From: Flavobacteriales bacterium UBA1694
Lineage (GTDB): Bacteria; Bacteroidota; Bacteroidia; Flavobacteriales; Weeksellaceae
NCBI GenBank assembly: GCA_002319955.1
Contig: DCJS01000031.1
Coordinates: 215 to 64,214 of the forward strand
Length of the DNA: 64,000 nt
Direction of reading: 5' to 3'
Shown piece after piece: positions 25,892 to 33,577 of the stretch (positions are counted from its first letter, which is position 1; the number at the start of each line of letters is the position of its first letter). Both the position numbers and the translations under genes were made by a program. Below the pieces are notes generated by a model. It did no database searches, was not told the origin of the DNA, and was given only the letters and a program-made list of their open reading frames with translations.

Positions 25892-26740
25892 TTAGTCTTG
25901 CTCTAAAATTGGACGAATTCGGTTTGCATTGACTATGAGTTCCTCTAAGAGTTCATAGTTCTCTTTCTCAAGCGCACTTTTAAATTTTCGAAGTTGAGAG
26001 ATGTGTTCGTTTAAAACGTCTAAAACATTTTCTTTATTCTGCCGGAAAATTGGCACCCACATATCAGGGTGGGACTTGGCAAGTCTTACTGTAGAGGAAA
26101 AACCAGAGCTTGCAAGTTGGAAGATCGTGTCTTCTTCGCGTTCTTTTTCTAAGACGGTATTTGCCAGGGCGTAAGACGTAATATGCGATATATGTGAAAT
26201 ATAAGCGGCATGCAGATCGTGGTCTTTAGCCGACATGTACAGCACACTCATTCCCAGGTTTTTCGCTAAATTTTCTATTTTTTCAAGGGCATCGCTGTCC
26301 GAATCTTGTGAGTCACAAATCACGCAGGCTCTTGAGTCGAAACTATCAAGTTGCGCCGAGTCTGGTCCACTGTTTTCCGTACCCCACATCGGGTGAAACG
26401 CCACGAAGCGTCCGCGGTTTGGATGCGATTCGAGACTTTTTGTTAGGGCCTCTTTCGTCGAGCCCACGTCCATAACGGTGGTAGTACTCGAAATTGAACT
26501 TAACAGTTCAGGAAGCAGACCCCTTGCAGCATCCACTGGAATGGCGACAACAATTAAATCGAGGTCTTTTGGTAAGGTGCTTAGAGTGGCAATTTCATCA
26601 ATAATTCCCCGCTCTAATGCAGTCTGTAGATGGAGCCCATTGAGATCCACCCCATAGACTTTGTCCACGAGTCCTTGATGCTTTAAACGAAGCATCATGG
26701 AGCCTCCAATGAGTCCCGTTCCAATTAGAGCGACTCTCAT
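25892..26740 (-). CDS. tyrA: Prephenate dehydrogenase
   Basis: A 282-residue NAD(P)-dependent enzyme that converts prephenate to 4-hydroxyphenylpyruvate in tyrosine synthesis. It opens with the dinucleotide motif VALIGTGLIGGSMML. The catalytic histidine region is FHPMWGTENSGPD, and HAAYISHISHITSYALA is the second family signature. There is no fused chorismate mutase domain. It starts 3 bases after the DUF4258 gene and is the last gene of a probable ald-DUF4258-tyrA operon. Confidence 0.9.
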   Translation of the reverse strand: MRVALIGTGLIGGSMMLRLKHQGLVDKVYGVDLNGLHLQTALERGIIDEIATLSTLPKDLDLIVVAIPVDAARGLLPELLSSISSTTTVMDVGSTKEALTKSLESHPNRGRFVAFHPMWGTENSGPDSAQLDSFDSRACVICDSQDSDSDALEKIENLAKNLGMSVLYMSAKDHDLHAAYISHISHITSYALANTVLEKEREEDTIFQLASSGFSSTVRLAKSHPDMWVPIFRQNKENVLDVLNEHISQLRKFKSALEKENYELLEELIVNANRIRPILEQD

Positions 26741-26743
26741 TAC

Positions 26744-27112
26744 TTAGCGCTGATTAATTGTATTAAAGGTGACTGTTTCCTCGCACTTTTCAAATGTGAT
26801 TTCGTAGCGAGGGTTCTCTTTAGGGTAATGAACCAGGTACTGAGGGCAGGGTTTCTTCTGCGCCTCACTTTTTGTGAAATCAACCTCGCCCTTGGTAATG
26901 AGGCTGTCTTTTATGAATTCGGGCGTAAGGCCCAGGCGTTTCATTTCAAGTTCAAAATTGGGCGAGTAAATAAAGTCTTTGCTTAAGGTTTCAGCAATGA
27001 CCCGGCTGTTCGGCAAATAGCCTGTACAAGTGGCCCCTTTTTTATCTAAAATAAATAAAACTAATAGAATTCCTGGAATAAGTCCGAAGAGATAGAATTT
27101 GAATTTTCGCAT
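26744..27112 (-). CDS. DUF4258 domain protein with N-terminal membrane anchor
   Basis: A 122-residue protein. One hydrophobic helix (YLFGLIPGILLVLFIL) is followed by a domain of the DUF4258 type, with FELEMKRLGLTPEFIKDSL and the C-terminal strands RYEITFEKCEETVTF. DUF4258 resembles toxin-like folds, but no partner antitoxin is visible. The frame is open to a GTG at 27145; the ATG at 27112 is preferred because it starts the hydrophobic segment. It lies between ald and tyrA in the same direction. Confidence 0.7.
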   Translation of the reverse strand: MRKFKFYLFGLIPGILLVLFILDKKGATCTGYLPNSRVIAETLSKDFIYSPNFELEMKRLGLTPEFIKDSLITKGEVDFTKSEAQKKPCPQYLVHYPKENPRYEITFEKCEETVTFNTINQR

Positions 27113-27164
27113 GCTTAGTAGATAGATTTGATCCGAAGGGATCACTCGTAAGAGAGTTAATAAA

Positions 27165-28355
27165 TTAAAAGATCAAAAGATTAATGTCATGGTAGGTGAG
27201 ATCAAAGCGCTCACAAACCACCTTATTGGTATGGCGTCCTTTATACATGTAGAGGGACTCTTTCATTTGGTTTTGATGCATAAGCATATTGTCAAATCCG
27301 CCTTCCTGGTCGTAATTTAAAATATAGGACAGGAAGAAATTTGAAATGGCTTTTGTCGTTGTTCGTGGAATCCTTGAAGTTAGGTTGGGTAGCCCACAGT
27401 GGATGACATCATGGCGAATAAAAAAGGGGTCCTCCATGGTGGTTAGTTCAGAGGTCTCTGAGACTTTGCCATGGTCTATTGTTATATCGATTAGAACGCT
27501 TCCCTTTTTCATTTTTAAAACCATAGCCTCGGTGATCACAGGGATTTGGTTAACGCATGGTAAGGCACCAATGACGACGTCTGCGCGTCGAAGGACCTTG
27601 GTAAGCTCCTTAGGGTCAATAATTGAGGTTGGAACCCGTCCATCGACTAGGGTATGGAGGCGTCGCAGCTTAGAAAGGGAATTGTCAAAAACTTTTACAC
27701 TTGCGCCGAGTCCTATAGCGGCTTTTGTGGCAAATTCACCTACAATTCCGGCTCCGATTACAACCACTTCTGTGGGTCGAACCCCCGTAATTCCCCCTAG
27801 CATCAAACCGTTGGAAAGGGCTAAGAGTTCAGAGGCGTAAAGGATTGAGGCGGTTCCTGCAATTTCGCCAATGAGTCGAACCAGAGCCAGCTGGTGGTAA
27901 TCGTCCATGATGAACTCAAAGGCGATGGCATTAATTTTTTGTTCGGCAAGTCTTAAGAAATAGTCCTTATCGCGCAGGTTAATTTGAAGCGCTGAAATGA
28001 GGTGAGTCCCCGTTTTTAAATAGTCAATCTCCTCGAGAGTCGGGGGGTTGATTTTCATGATGAGTTCTTGTGCAAAGGCTTCTTTTGGATCCTTTGTGAT
28101 TCGGGCTCCAGCCTCGGCGTAGTGATGGTCGGAGAAAAACGAGCCCGCTCCGGCCCCTTGCTCCACAATGATCTCATGCCCATGATCCGTAAGGACTTGT
28201 ACCGCATCTGGCGTAAGACAAGTTCGCCTTTCATTTAACGAGCTTTCTTTTGGTAAGCCAATTGTGAATTTCTTTCCTTTTTTAAAAACTTCAAGCTTTT
28301 CCTCCTTGGGAAGGAGGTCCTGTTCGGTGAATGGAGTGAAAATCGTACCGCTCAT
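27165..28355 (-). CDS. ald: Alanine dehydrogenase-like protein
   Basis: A 396-residue protein of the alanine dehydrogenase / PntA N-terminal family. Landmarks are IGLPKESSLNERRTCLTPDAV, where the lysine and arginine bind the carboxylate, then VEQGAGAGSFFSDHHYAEAGA (its final part), the NAD-binding VVVIGAGIVGEFATKAAIGLG and VLIDITIDHG. Known family members interconvert L-alanine and pyruvate with NADH. The N-terminal extension of about 30 residues before the domain is typical of Bacteroidota copies. A promoter box lies 32 bases upstream. Confidence 0.83.
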   Translation of the reverse strand: MSGTIFTPFTEQDLLPKEEKLEVFKKGKKFTIGLPKESSLNERRTCLTPDAVQVLTDHGHEIIVEQGAGAGSFFSDHHYAEAGARITKDPKEAFAQELIMKINPPTLEEIDYLKTGTHLISALQINLRDKDYFLRLAEQKINAIAFEFIMDDYHQLALVRLIGEIAGTASILYASELLALSNGLMLGGITGVRPTEVVVIGAGIVGEFATKAAIGLGASVKVFDNSLSKLRRLHTLVDGRVPTSIIDPKELTKVLRRADVVIGALPCVNQIPVITEAMVLKMKKGSVLIDITIDHGKVSETSELTTMEDPFFIRHDVIHCGLPNLTSRIPRTTTKAISNFFLSYILNYDQEGGFDNMLMHQNQMKESLYMYKGRHTNKVVCERFDLTYHDINLLIF

Positions 28356-28386
28356 AGGGGACTAAATATTTGTGAGAATTCTTAAG

Positions 28387-28394
28387 CAAAGATA
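28387..28394 (-). promoter_or_regulatory. -7 promoter box of ald
   Basis: TATCTTTG on the minus strand, between tsaE and ald, showing that ald starts its own transcript. Confidence 0.5.
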
Positions 28395-28424
28395 CAAATA
28401 TCCTGAACTTTGGGAGCGGGCAAC

Positions 28425-28844
28425 TTAATTAAAAAATACGTCTCGAAATTGCTGCGTGTTTTCAATTTTAAGCTCGTGGAAATTCCCCTGGTCTAATTCC
28501 GATTCAAAAACTTCAGGCCACTCAATTATACAGAATGCCCCCGGCTCATCCAGGTACTCTTCAATACCGATGCCGTAAACTTCTTCGAGTGAATTCAAGC
28601 GGTATAAATCGAAATGGTAGATTTTTCCTTTAGCGGTTTGGTACGTGTTTACAAGGGCATAGGTCGGGGAGGACACGGGATCTGTGCTGCCCAACTGGGA
28701 AACAAGCTCTTTAGTAAAAGTGGTCTTTCCTGCTCCAAGGTTTCCTTTGAGTAGTAAAATGGGCCTGGTTAGATGGGGAATTAGCGTCTTGACAACTTCA
28801 GACCACTGCGCTAGGGTGGTGAGTTTAAAACTTAAGTTAGGCAT
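28425..28844 (-). CDS. tsaE: tRNA threonylcarbamoyladenosine biosynthesis protein TsaE
   Basis: A 139-residue P-loop ATPase that supports the TsaB-TsaD complex making t6A at position 37 of tRNAs. The Walker A is LLKGNLGAGKTTFTKEL, and the family signatures SPTYALVNTY, YHFDLYRL and CIIEWPEVF are all present. The start is 12 bases after the asparaginase-like gene, so the two may be cotranscribed. Confidence 0.92.
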   Translation of the reverse strand: MPNLSFKLTTLAQWSEVVKTLIPHLTRPILLLKGNLGAGKTTFTKELVSQLGSTDPVSSPTYALVNTYQTAKGKIYHFDLYRLNSLEEVYGIGIEEYLDEPGAFCIIEWPEVFESELDQGNFHELKIENTQQFRDVFFN

Positions 28845-28856
28845 AGAAATTACGAT

Positions 28857-29855
28857 TTAGCGGTAAATTTGGACCTCGATTTCCCCTTTGTCTGTTATGG
28901 TACCTCGGTACATTCCGGAGGTATTGAACGGGGTGGAAACCTGGCCGTTCTTATCTAAAGCGATGAGTCCGCCATCGCCCCCTAATTTTTCGATTTCTTG
29001 AATGACTTCCTGGCCGGCCATTTTTACGTCTTTCCCTTGGTATTCCATTTTGGCGGCTAAAGTTCTGGCCGCTGCGGTACGAATGAAAAATTCTCCCCAA
29101 CCCGTTGCCGATACCCCAACCCAGGAATTAGCATAGGTGCCCGAACCAATTAGAGGCGCATCGCCGACCCGGTTCCATTTTTTACCAGTCATGCCACCTG
29201 TCGAGGTCCCTGCAGCTAGGTTTCCAGCGTGGTCTAGAGCGACAGCGCCCACAGTTCCAAATTTATAATCGACCTCCAAAGCAGAAGGTGTGCTGCTAAA
29301 GGAAGTCGGTTTTTTGTTTGCTTCATTTTTCAAAAACTTTTGCAAAGATTTGTAGCGCTCTGCCGTGTAGAAATACTCAGGCGGAACCAGCTCCAGATGT
29401 TGTAGCGAGGCAAATTCTTCTGCTCCCTTTCCAATAAGTAGCACATGAGGCGAGTAGCGCATCACGGCAATGGCTGCTTTTATTGGGTTTTTTATTGTGC
29501 TCACCCCAGCTACAGCACCAGCCTGAAGGTTTTTGCTGTACATGATCGAGGCGTCTAATTCATTTTTCCCCTCGGCTGTAAATACAGCGCCTTTTCCAGC
29601 GTTGAAAAGCGGTGAGTTTTCAAGAATTTCAATGGCTGCTGCTACAGCTTCAACGGCTGTTTCACCGCTTTTAATTTGGGCATAGCCCGCCTGTAAGGCC
29701 TGTGAAAGGGCGGCTTTGTAGGCGGCTTCCTTTTCAGGAGTCATGCTCGCCTTGGTGATGGTTCCAGCCCCGCCGTGTAAAACCAGAACGTATTTAGTTT
29801 GAGCCTGGGTCATGGTAAACCCTACTAGGCCAACAAGAAGCATTAGTTTTTTCAT
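28857..29855 (-). CDS. Isoaspartyl peptidase / L-asparaginase (Ntn hydrolase)
   Basis: A 332-residue secreted precursor of the plant-type asparaginase family. The signal peptide MKKLMLLVGLVGFTMTQAQ is followed by VLHGGAGTI. The autoproteolysis and nucleophile site is FGTVGAVALD (threonine near residue 201), and substrate residues are in STGGMTGKKWNRVGDAPLIG. It hydrolyses beta-aspartyl dipeptides or asparagine in the periplasm. An ATG at 29873 is also in frame, but the promoter box at 29876-29883 places transcription start at about 29869, so the ATG at 29855, which begins the signal peptide, is chosen. Confidence 0.88.
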   Translation of the reverse strand: MKKLMLLVGLVGFTMTQAQTKYVLVLHGGAGTITKASMTPEKEAAYKAALSQALQAGYAQIKSGETAVEAVAAAIEILENSPLFNAGKGAVFTAEGKNELDASIMYSKNLQAGAVAGVSTIKNPIKAAIAVMRYSPHVLLIGKGAEEFASLQHLELVPPEYFYTAERYKSLQKFLKNEANKKPTSFSSTPSALEVDYKFGTVGAVALDHAGNLAAGTSTGGMTGKKWNRVGDAPLIGSGTYANSWVGVSATGWGEFFIRTAAARTLAAKMEYQGKDVKMAGQEVIQEIEKLGGDGGLIALDKNGQVSTPFNTSGMYRGTITDKGEIEVQIYR

Positions 29856-29875
29856 ATCGGAAAATTTTAGCATTT

Positions 29876-29883
29876 CAAAGATA
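29876..29883 (-). promoter_or_regulatory. -7 promoter box of the asparaginase-like gene
   Basis: TATCTTTG on the minus strand. It lies only 2 bases before the upstream ATG at 29873, which argues against that ATG. Confidence 0.5.
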
Positions 29884-29973
29884 GAAAATAATCGCCCAAG
29901 AATCGAGATCTCCTAAGAGGAATGTCGCGTCTAGGAAGGTGTAAAATTTGAAGCGGATTTGTAGGAAAGCGGT

Positions 29974-30645
29974 CTAGTGGCGCTCTTTGGCTTTGCCAAA
30001 TAGAATTTTTAGAATTACTGGAATGGTCGTGAAAATAACAAGCAGCAATATAATAAGTCCTAAGTGCTCTTTTAAGTCAATTCCAAACTCCCTGATAAAT
30101 AATTGGTCCAAATAGTGGCCCGCAAAAACCAAAAGAAAGGACCAGAGAATGGCTCCGATAATATTGTCAAATAAGAAGCGGCGTTTGTCCATTTTTACTA
30201 TTCCGGCAACGATGGGAACGAAAGTTCTTACAATGGGTAGGAAGCGCGCAAGGATAATAGCGAGACTCCCGTGTTTTTCAAAGAAATCGTGGGCTTGAAA
30301 CAAATACTTCTTTTTGAATAAAAATCCGTCTTCTCTTTTATAGAGTGTTGGTCCAGTTTTGCGTCCAAACCAGTAACCCACTTCGTTTCCTATAATGGCT
30401 GATATAGCGATGCACGTGGCCAGTAGCGTGGTGTCAAGTAACCCCCCGTAGCTTGTTCCAAATGTGTTTTCTATGATTTCAACAGAGTAAATCCCTGAAA
30501 TGAAAAGTAGGCTGTCACCCGGGAGAAAAAACCCAACAAATAGACCTGTTTCTGCGAAAATGATAAATATGACAAGCCAGAACCCTCCATACCTAATATA
30601 AAACTCAGGATTTAGTAAATCCTTCCAACCTTCAAAATGATCCAT
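29974..30645 (-). CDS. DedA family membrane protein
   Basis: A 223-residue inner-membrane protein. FVGFFLPGDSLLFISG, VGYWFGRKTGP and the amphipathic signature FLPIVRTFVPIVAGIVKM are the DedA (SNARE-associated/VTT) hallmarks, followed by three hydrophobic helices. DedA proteins include lipid scramblases/flippases for undecaprenyl phosphate or phospholipids. The specific substrate is not evident. Confidence 0.87.
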   Translation of the reverse strand: MDHFEGWKDLLNPEFYIRYGGFWLVIFIIFAETGLFVGFFLPGDSLLFISGIYSVEIIENTFGTSYGGLLDTTLLATCIAISAIIGNEVGYWFGRKTGPTLYKREDGFLFKKKYLFQAHDFFEKHGSLAIILARFLPIVRTFVPIVAGIVKMDKRRFLFDNIIGAILWSFLLVFAGHYLDQLFIREFGIDLKEHLGLIILLLVIFTTIPVILKILFGKAKERH

Positions 30646-30664
30646 TCATACGTTTATCTAGCTA

Positions 30665-30672
30665 CAAAAATA
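30665..30672 (-). promoter_or_regulatory. -7 promoter box of the DedA gene
   Basis: TATTTTTG on the minus strand, 19 bases before the ATG at 30645. No TTG at the usual distance. Confidence 0.42.
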
Positions 30673-30810
30673 ATTGAATTTAGGGCAAAACAGAAATTAT
30701 TATGATTATTTAACAGATGAAATCTATTAAGATTTTTTTAAGGCCAAAAATCACAATAGAGTTACGCGCTCACCTTTGTAAATTGCCTATGTTTTGGGGA
30801 CTTTTCAGCT

Positions 30811-31926
30811 CTAGAGTCCAAAGTCGTCTGAGGGCATACTGCTGCTTCCATCAGCCATAAGAAAGGCCTTCAAAAAAGGCGTGATTTCCCCATCCATGAC
30901 GCCTTCAACATCGGAAGTTTCGTAGCCACTACGAACGTCTTTAACTAGTTTGTAGGGATGCATGACATAGTTTCGAATTTGGCTGCCCCATTCAATTTTC
31001 ATTTTACCGGCTTCGATTTCTGTGCGTGCTTTCATGCGCTCTTCAAGTTCCATTTCATAGAGTCTTGATTTTAAAAGCTGCATGGCTTTTTCTTTATTTT
31101 GAAGCTGAGAGCGGCTCTCAGAGTTTTCAATGATGATGCCCGTAGGCGCGTGACGGAGTCGTACCGCCGTTTCAACCTTGTTTACGTTTTGACCTCCAGC
31201 TCCAGAGGAACGCATGGTTTCAAAGGAGATATCGGCCGGATTAATTTGAATATCAATCGTATCATCCACAAGAGGGTAAACGTAAACGGAGACAAAACTT
31301 GTGTGGCGTTTCGCATTGGAGTCAAAGGGGGAGATTCGAACCAGGCGGTGAACCCCATTCTCTCCTCTTAGATACCCGAAAGCATAATCCCCTTCGATTT
31401 CTAGCGTGACTGTCTTAACGCCTGCAACATCGCCTTCTTGAAAGTTGATTTCCCGAACCTTGTAGCCTTGTGAGTGGGCCCACATCAGGTACATGCGCAT
31501 AAGCATCGCGGCCCAATCGCAACTTTCGGTTCCCCCAGCTCCTGCCGTAATTTGCAGAACGCACGAGAGTTCATCCCCTTCTTGTGAGAGCATGTTTTTG
31601 AATTCAAGATCTTCAACTTTTTGAATAAGGATCGGGTAGTGAGTGTCTAGCTCTTGGGCGCTCTCTGGGTCTTCTTTTGCAAATTCAATTAAAACTTGTA
31701 AATCTTCAAAGCCAGAACGAATCGCCTCATAAGCCTCAACCCATTTCTTTTTCGAACGAAGCTGCTTTAAAAACAGTTCCGCTTCCTTGGGTTGGTTCCA
31801 GAATTCGGGGGCCGTTGTCTTTTCCTCCTCATTTTGAATTTCAATCGATTTCTTTTCAATTTGAAGGTATTTATAGAGCGACTCGACGCGCGAATGAAGG
31901 TCTTTGAGTTGATCGGAACTTATCAC
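30811..31926 (-). CDS. prfB: Peptide chain release factor 2
   Basis: A 371-residue class I release factor that reads UGA and UAA stop codons. The catalytic motif is [20 protein letters not shown] (GGQ), and the recognition region has [12 protein letters not shown] in place of the SPF motif's surroundings; [14 protein letters not shown] carries the SPF. There is no in-frame TGA near codon 25: the segment reads [10 protein letters not shown]. This copy therefore does not use the programmed frameshift found in many bacteria. The start is a GTG, supported by the promoter just upstream. Confidence 0.93.
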   Translation of the reverse strand: MISSDQLKDLHSRVESLYKYLQIEKKSIEIQNEEEKTTAPEFWNQPKEAELFLKQLRSKKKWVEAYEAIRSGFEDLQVLIEFAKEDPESAQELDTHYPILIQKVEDLEFKNMLSQEGDELSCVLQITAGAGGTESCDWAAMLMRMYLMWAHSQGYKVREINFQEGDVAGVKTVTLEIEGDYAFGYLRGENGVHRLVRISPFDSNAKRHTSFVSVYVYPLVDDTIDIQINPADISFETMRSSGAGGQNVNKVETAVRLRHAPTGIIIENSESRSQLQNKEKAMQLLKSRLYEMELEERMKARTEIEAGKMKIEWGSQIRNYVMHPYKLVKDVRSGYETSDVEGVMDGEITPFLKAFLMADGSSSMPSDDFGL

Positions 31927-31940
31927 AAAAATGGTTTTTG

Positions 31941-31973
31941 CAAAGATAGGATTTTGACCCTAAAATTCACAAA
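31941..31973 (-). promoter_or_regulatory. Promoter of prfB
   Basis: On the minus strand TTTG (31973-31970), 21 bases, then TATCTTTG (31948-31941), closely matching the consensus. The start would be near 31934, only about 8 bases before the GTG start codon. Confidence 0.67.
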
Positions 31974-32043
31974 CCCTAATTTCGGGCATTAGGATGCCCA
32001 AAAGGGGAGTTCAAAAGTGGTTTTTTAAGGGAATTTTCAGACC

Positions 32044-33390
32044 TTATTTTGGTAATTCATTGTGTGCAAATCCAATCTGACGGCGAGGAAGTTCTTCCAC
32101 TTTATACGAATTAAGCTCTAGTTTCACGGCCTCAATTCGCGATGAGAACACGTCGTAATCACTCGCGCTTACTTCAAAAATGAACTGCTGCACGGAGTTT
32201 AAATAGTCTTCGGTCAGTTTGCCGGCTGCCTCGGCCAGGCTATGTTGGAGAAGAATGGGGTTTATTTTGAATTCCGAAGTCTTTACTTTTTGGTACTGGT
32301 TCCTTAGGCGCTTCTTAACACTTTGGGTGAAGTCTATGACCATGGTGTTGCTAAAGAGGCGCATTTTCTCGGCATACGGGGTCCAGAATGGTTTATGGTC
32401 GGCCTTGTTGAATTTGAGGATTTTCATAAGAATCGAATCGTCTTCTAAATTCATTGTTAAATACCGCATGACCATTTGAGAGCGCTCATCGCGGTTTGGT
32501 GGGAACACCGGAATACGCACATCAAAACGTCCCGGAGCAAAAACTTCGCTGTCCATTCCAGAAAGGGTTTCGGCAGCTACAACCATCAGCAGGTCCTCGT
32601 TTACGAATTGGTGGATTGAATGCAGGATAATATCCTTTACCTCTTCCAGGTTTGAAAACTGATCGTGCGTGGTGGAGCGCTCCTGAGCAATCGAGTCAAA
32701 ATCTTCCAGGAATAGAAGAACTTTTGATTCCTTCATCATGGTGGTGAGAAAGTCTGTAAAATTGGTCTTTTCCCCGTTAATGAATGAAGTCCCTAAGTAG
32801 GCGTTTTTAATCGCTTTGAATTCGTAGCCAATAATTTCTGCCATCTTTCGAGCCCAGAAAATTTTCCCACTTCCCTTTGGTCCGTAGAGAATGATGCCAG
32901 CCGGTTTATAAATACCCCAGTCTTTGGTTTGCTGGGGATCAATAAAGGGATGCAGCATTTCAGTGATGTAAAAATACAGATCGCGGTAGCCGATGAAGTC
33001 GCGCTGTGATAAAGGGGTTTTTTTTCCAAAGTAGTCGTAAACAAACTTATAGTTTCCCCCAAGCGCATGGTCAATCCCGTAACTTGAGATTGAAGATTTA
33101 TACATGCCGTTTTCGAAAAGATTAGGTTTCTGTTTTTTGATAACGGTTTCGACCTGCTCAATGGGTTGGTTGATTTGCTTCGCAATTTGCTTTGAGGTTT
33201 TTTCCTCCACCAGGTCCCTCTCATAGCGAATGAGAAAGGCCTTGTTTTCTCGAGCAAACTTTATAAAATCATCCTTTACTTCAAGATTTGGGTAGAGGCA
33301 TTCCTGTAAATCCAAATCAAAATCGTCGATAAATTGTTTTATGCTGTAGGTTGATACACCTAATTCGAGTGCTAAATCAGTTATTTTCAT
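32044..33390 (-). CDS. AAA+ ATPase with unusual nucleotide-binding motifs
   Basis: A 448-residue cytoplasmic protein. The N-terminal ~80 residues look like a helix-turn-helix/IF2-N-like domain (MKITDLALELGVSTYSIKQF). The AAA+ core follows, with Walker A GPKGSGKIFWA (residues 170-180), where isoleucine replaces the usual threonine or serine after the lysine. Walker B is LLFLEDFDSIA (E229, D230), with acid order reversed relative to the usual 'DE'. The arginine-finger/sensor region is FAPGRFDVRIPVFPPNRDER. The C-terminal region is not recognised. I recall similar motifs in Flavobacteriales relatives, so this may be a conserved subfamily. It is divergent from alaS. Confidence 0.75.
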   Translation of the reverse strand: MKITDLALELGVSTYSIKQFIDDFDLDLQECLYPNLEVKDDFIKFARENKAFLIRYERDLVEEKTSKQIAKQINQPIEQVETVIKKQKPNLFENGMYKSSISSYGIDHALGGNYKFVYDYFGKKTPLSQRDFIGYRDLYFYITEMLHPFIDPQQTKDWGIYKPAGIILYGPKGSGKIFWARKMAEIIGYEFKAIKNAYLGTSFINGEKTNFTDFLTTMMKESKVLLFLEDFDSIAQERSTTHDQFSNLEEVKDIILHSIHQFVNEDLLMVVAAETLSGMDSEVFAPGRFDVRIPVFPPNRDERSQMVMRYLTMNLEDDSILMKILKFNKADHKPFWTPYAEKMRLFSNTMVIDFTQSVKKRLRNQYQKVKTSEFKINPILLQHSLAEAAGKLTEDYLNSVQQFIFEVSASDYDVFSSRIEAVKLELNSYKVEELPRRQIGFAHNELPK

Positions 33391-33491
33391 AGGCTAAATA
33401 TAATAATTTTTGATTGCATGAGTCTAAACTCTCCACCGTTTTTGCGTGGCAGAGGACCCGTCGAAAAAATATGCCTTATAAACTAGGCCCG

Positions 33492-33524
33492 TTGCGGAAG
33501 ATTTGAACAAATTCCTTAAATTTG
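33492..33524 (+). promoter_or_regulatory. Promoter of alaS
   Basis: TTG (33492-33494), a 22-base spacer and TAAATTTG (33517-33524). Expected start near 33531, downstream of the in-frame TTG at 33503, which supports the ATG at 33578. Confidence 0.5.
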
Positions 33525-33577
33525 CCAACCTGCATGACTTACTTACGTTGCTGCATAAAAAAATAAATAAAATCGGT

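Noticed and set aside
27346..27840. 164-residue open frame on the plus strand
   Set aside because: It lies entirely antisense to the well-supported ald gene and has no family motif; it is a shadow of its codon pattern.
32793..33257. 154-residue minus-strand frame
   Set aside because: It overlaps the AAA+ ATPase in another frame and shows no domain.
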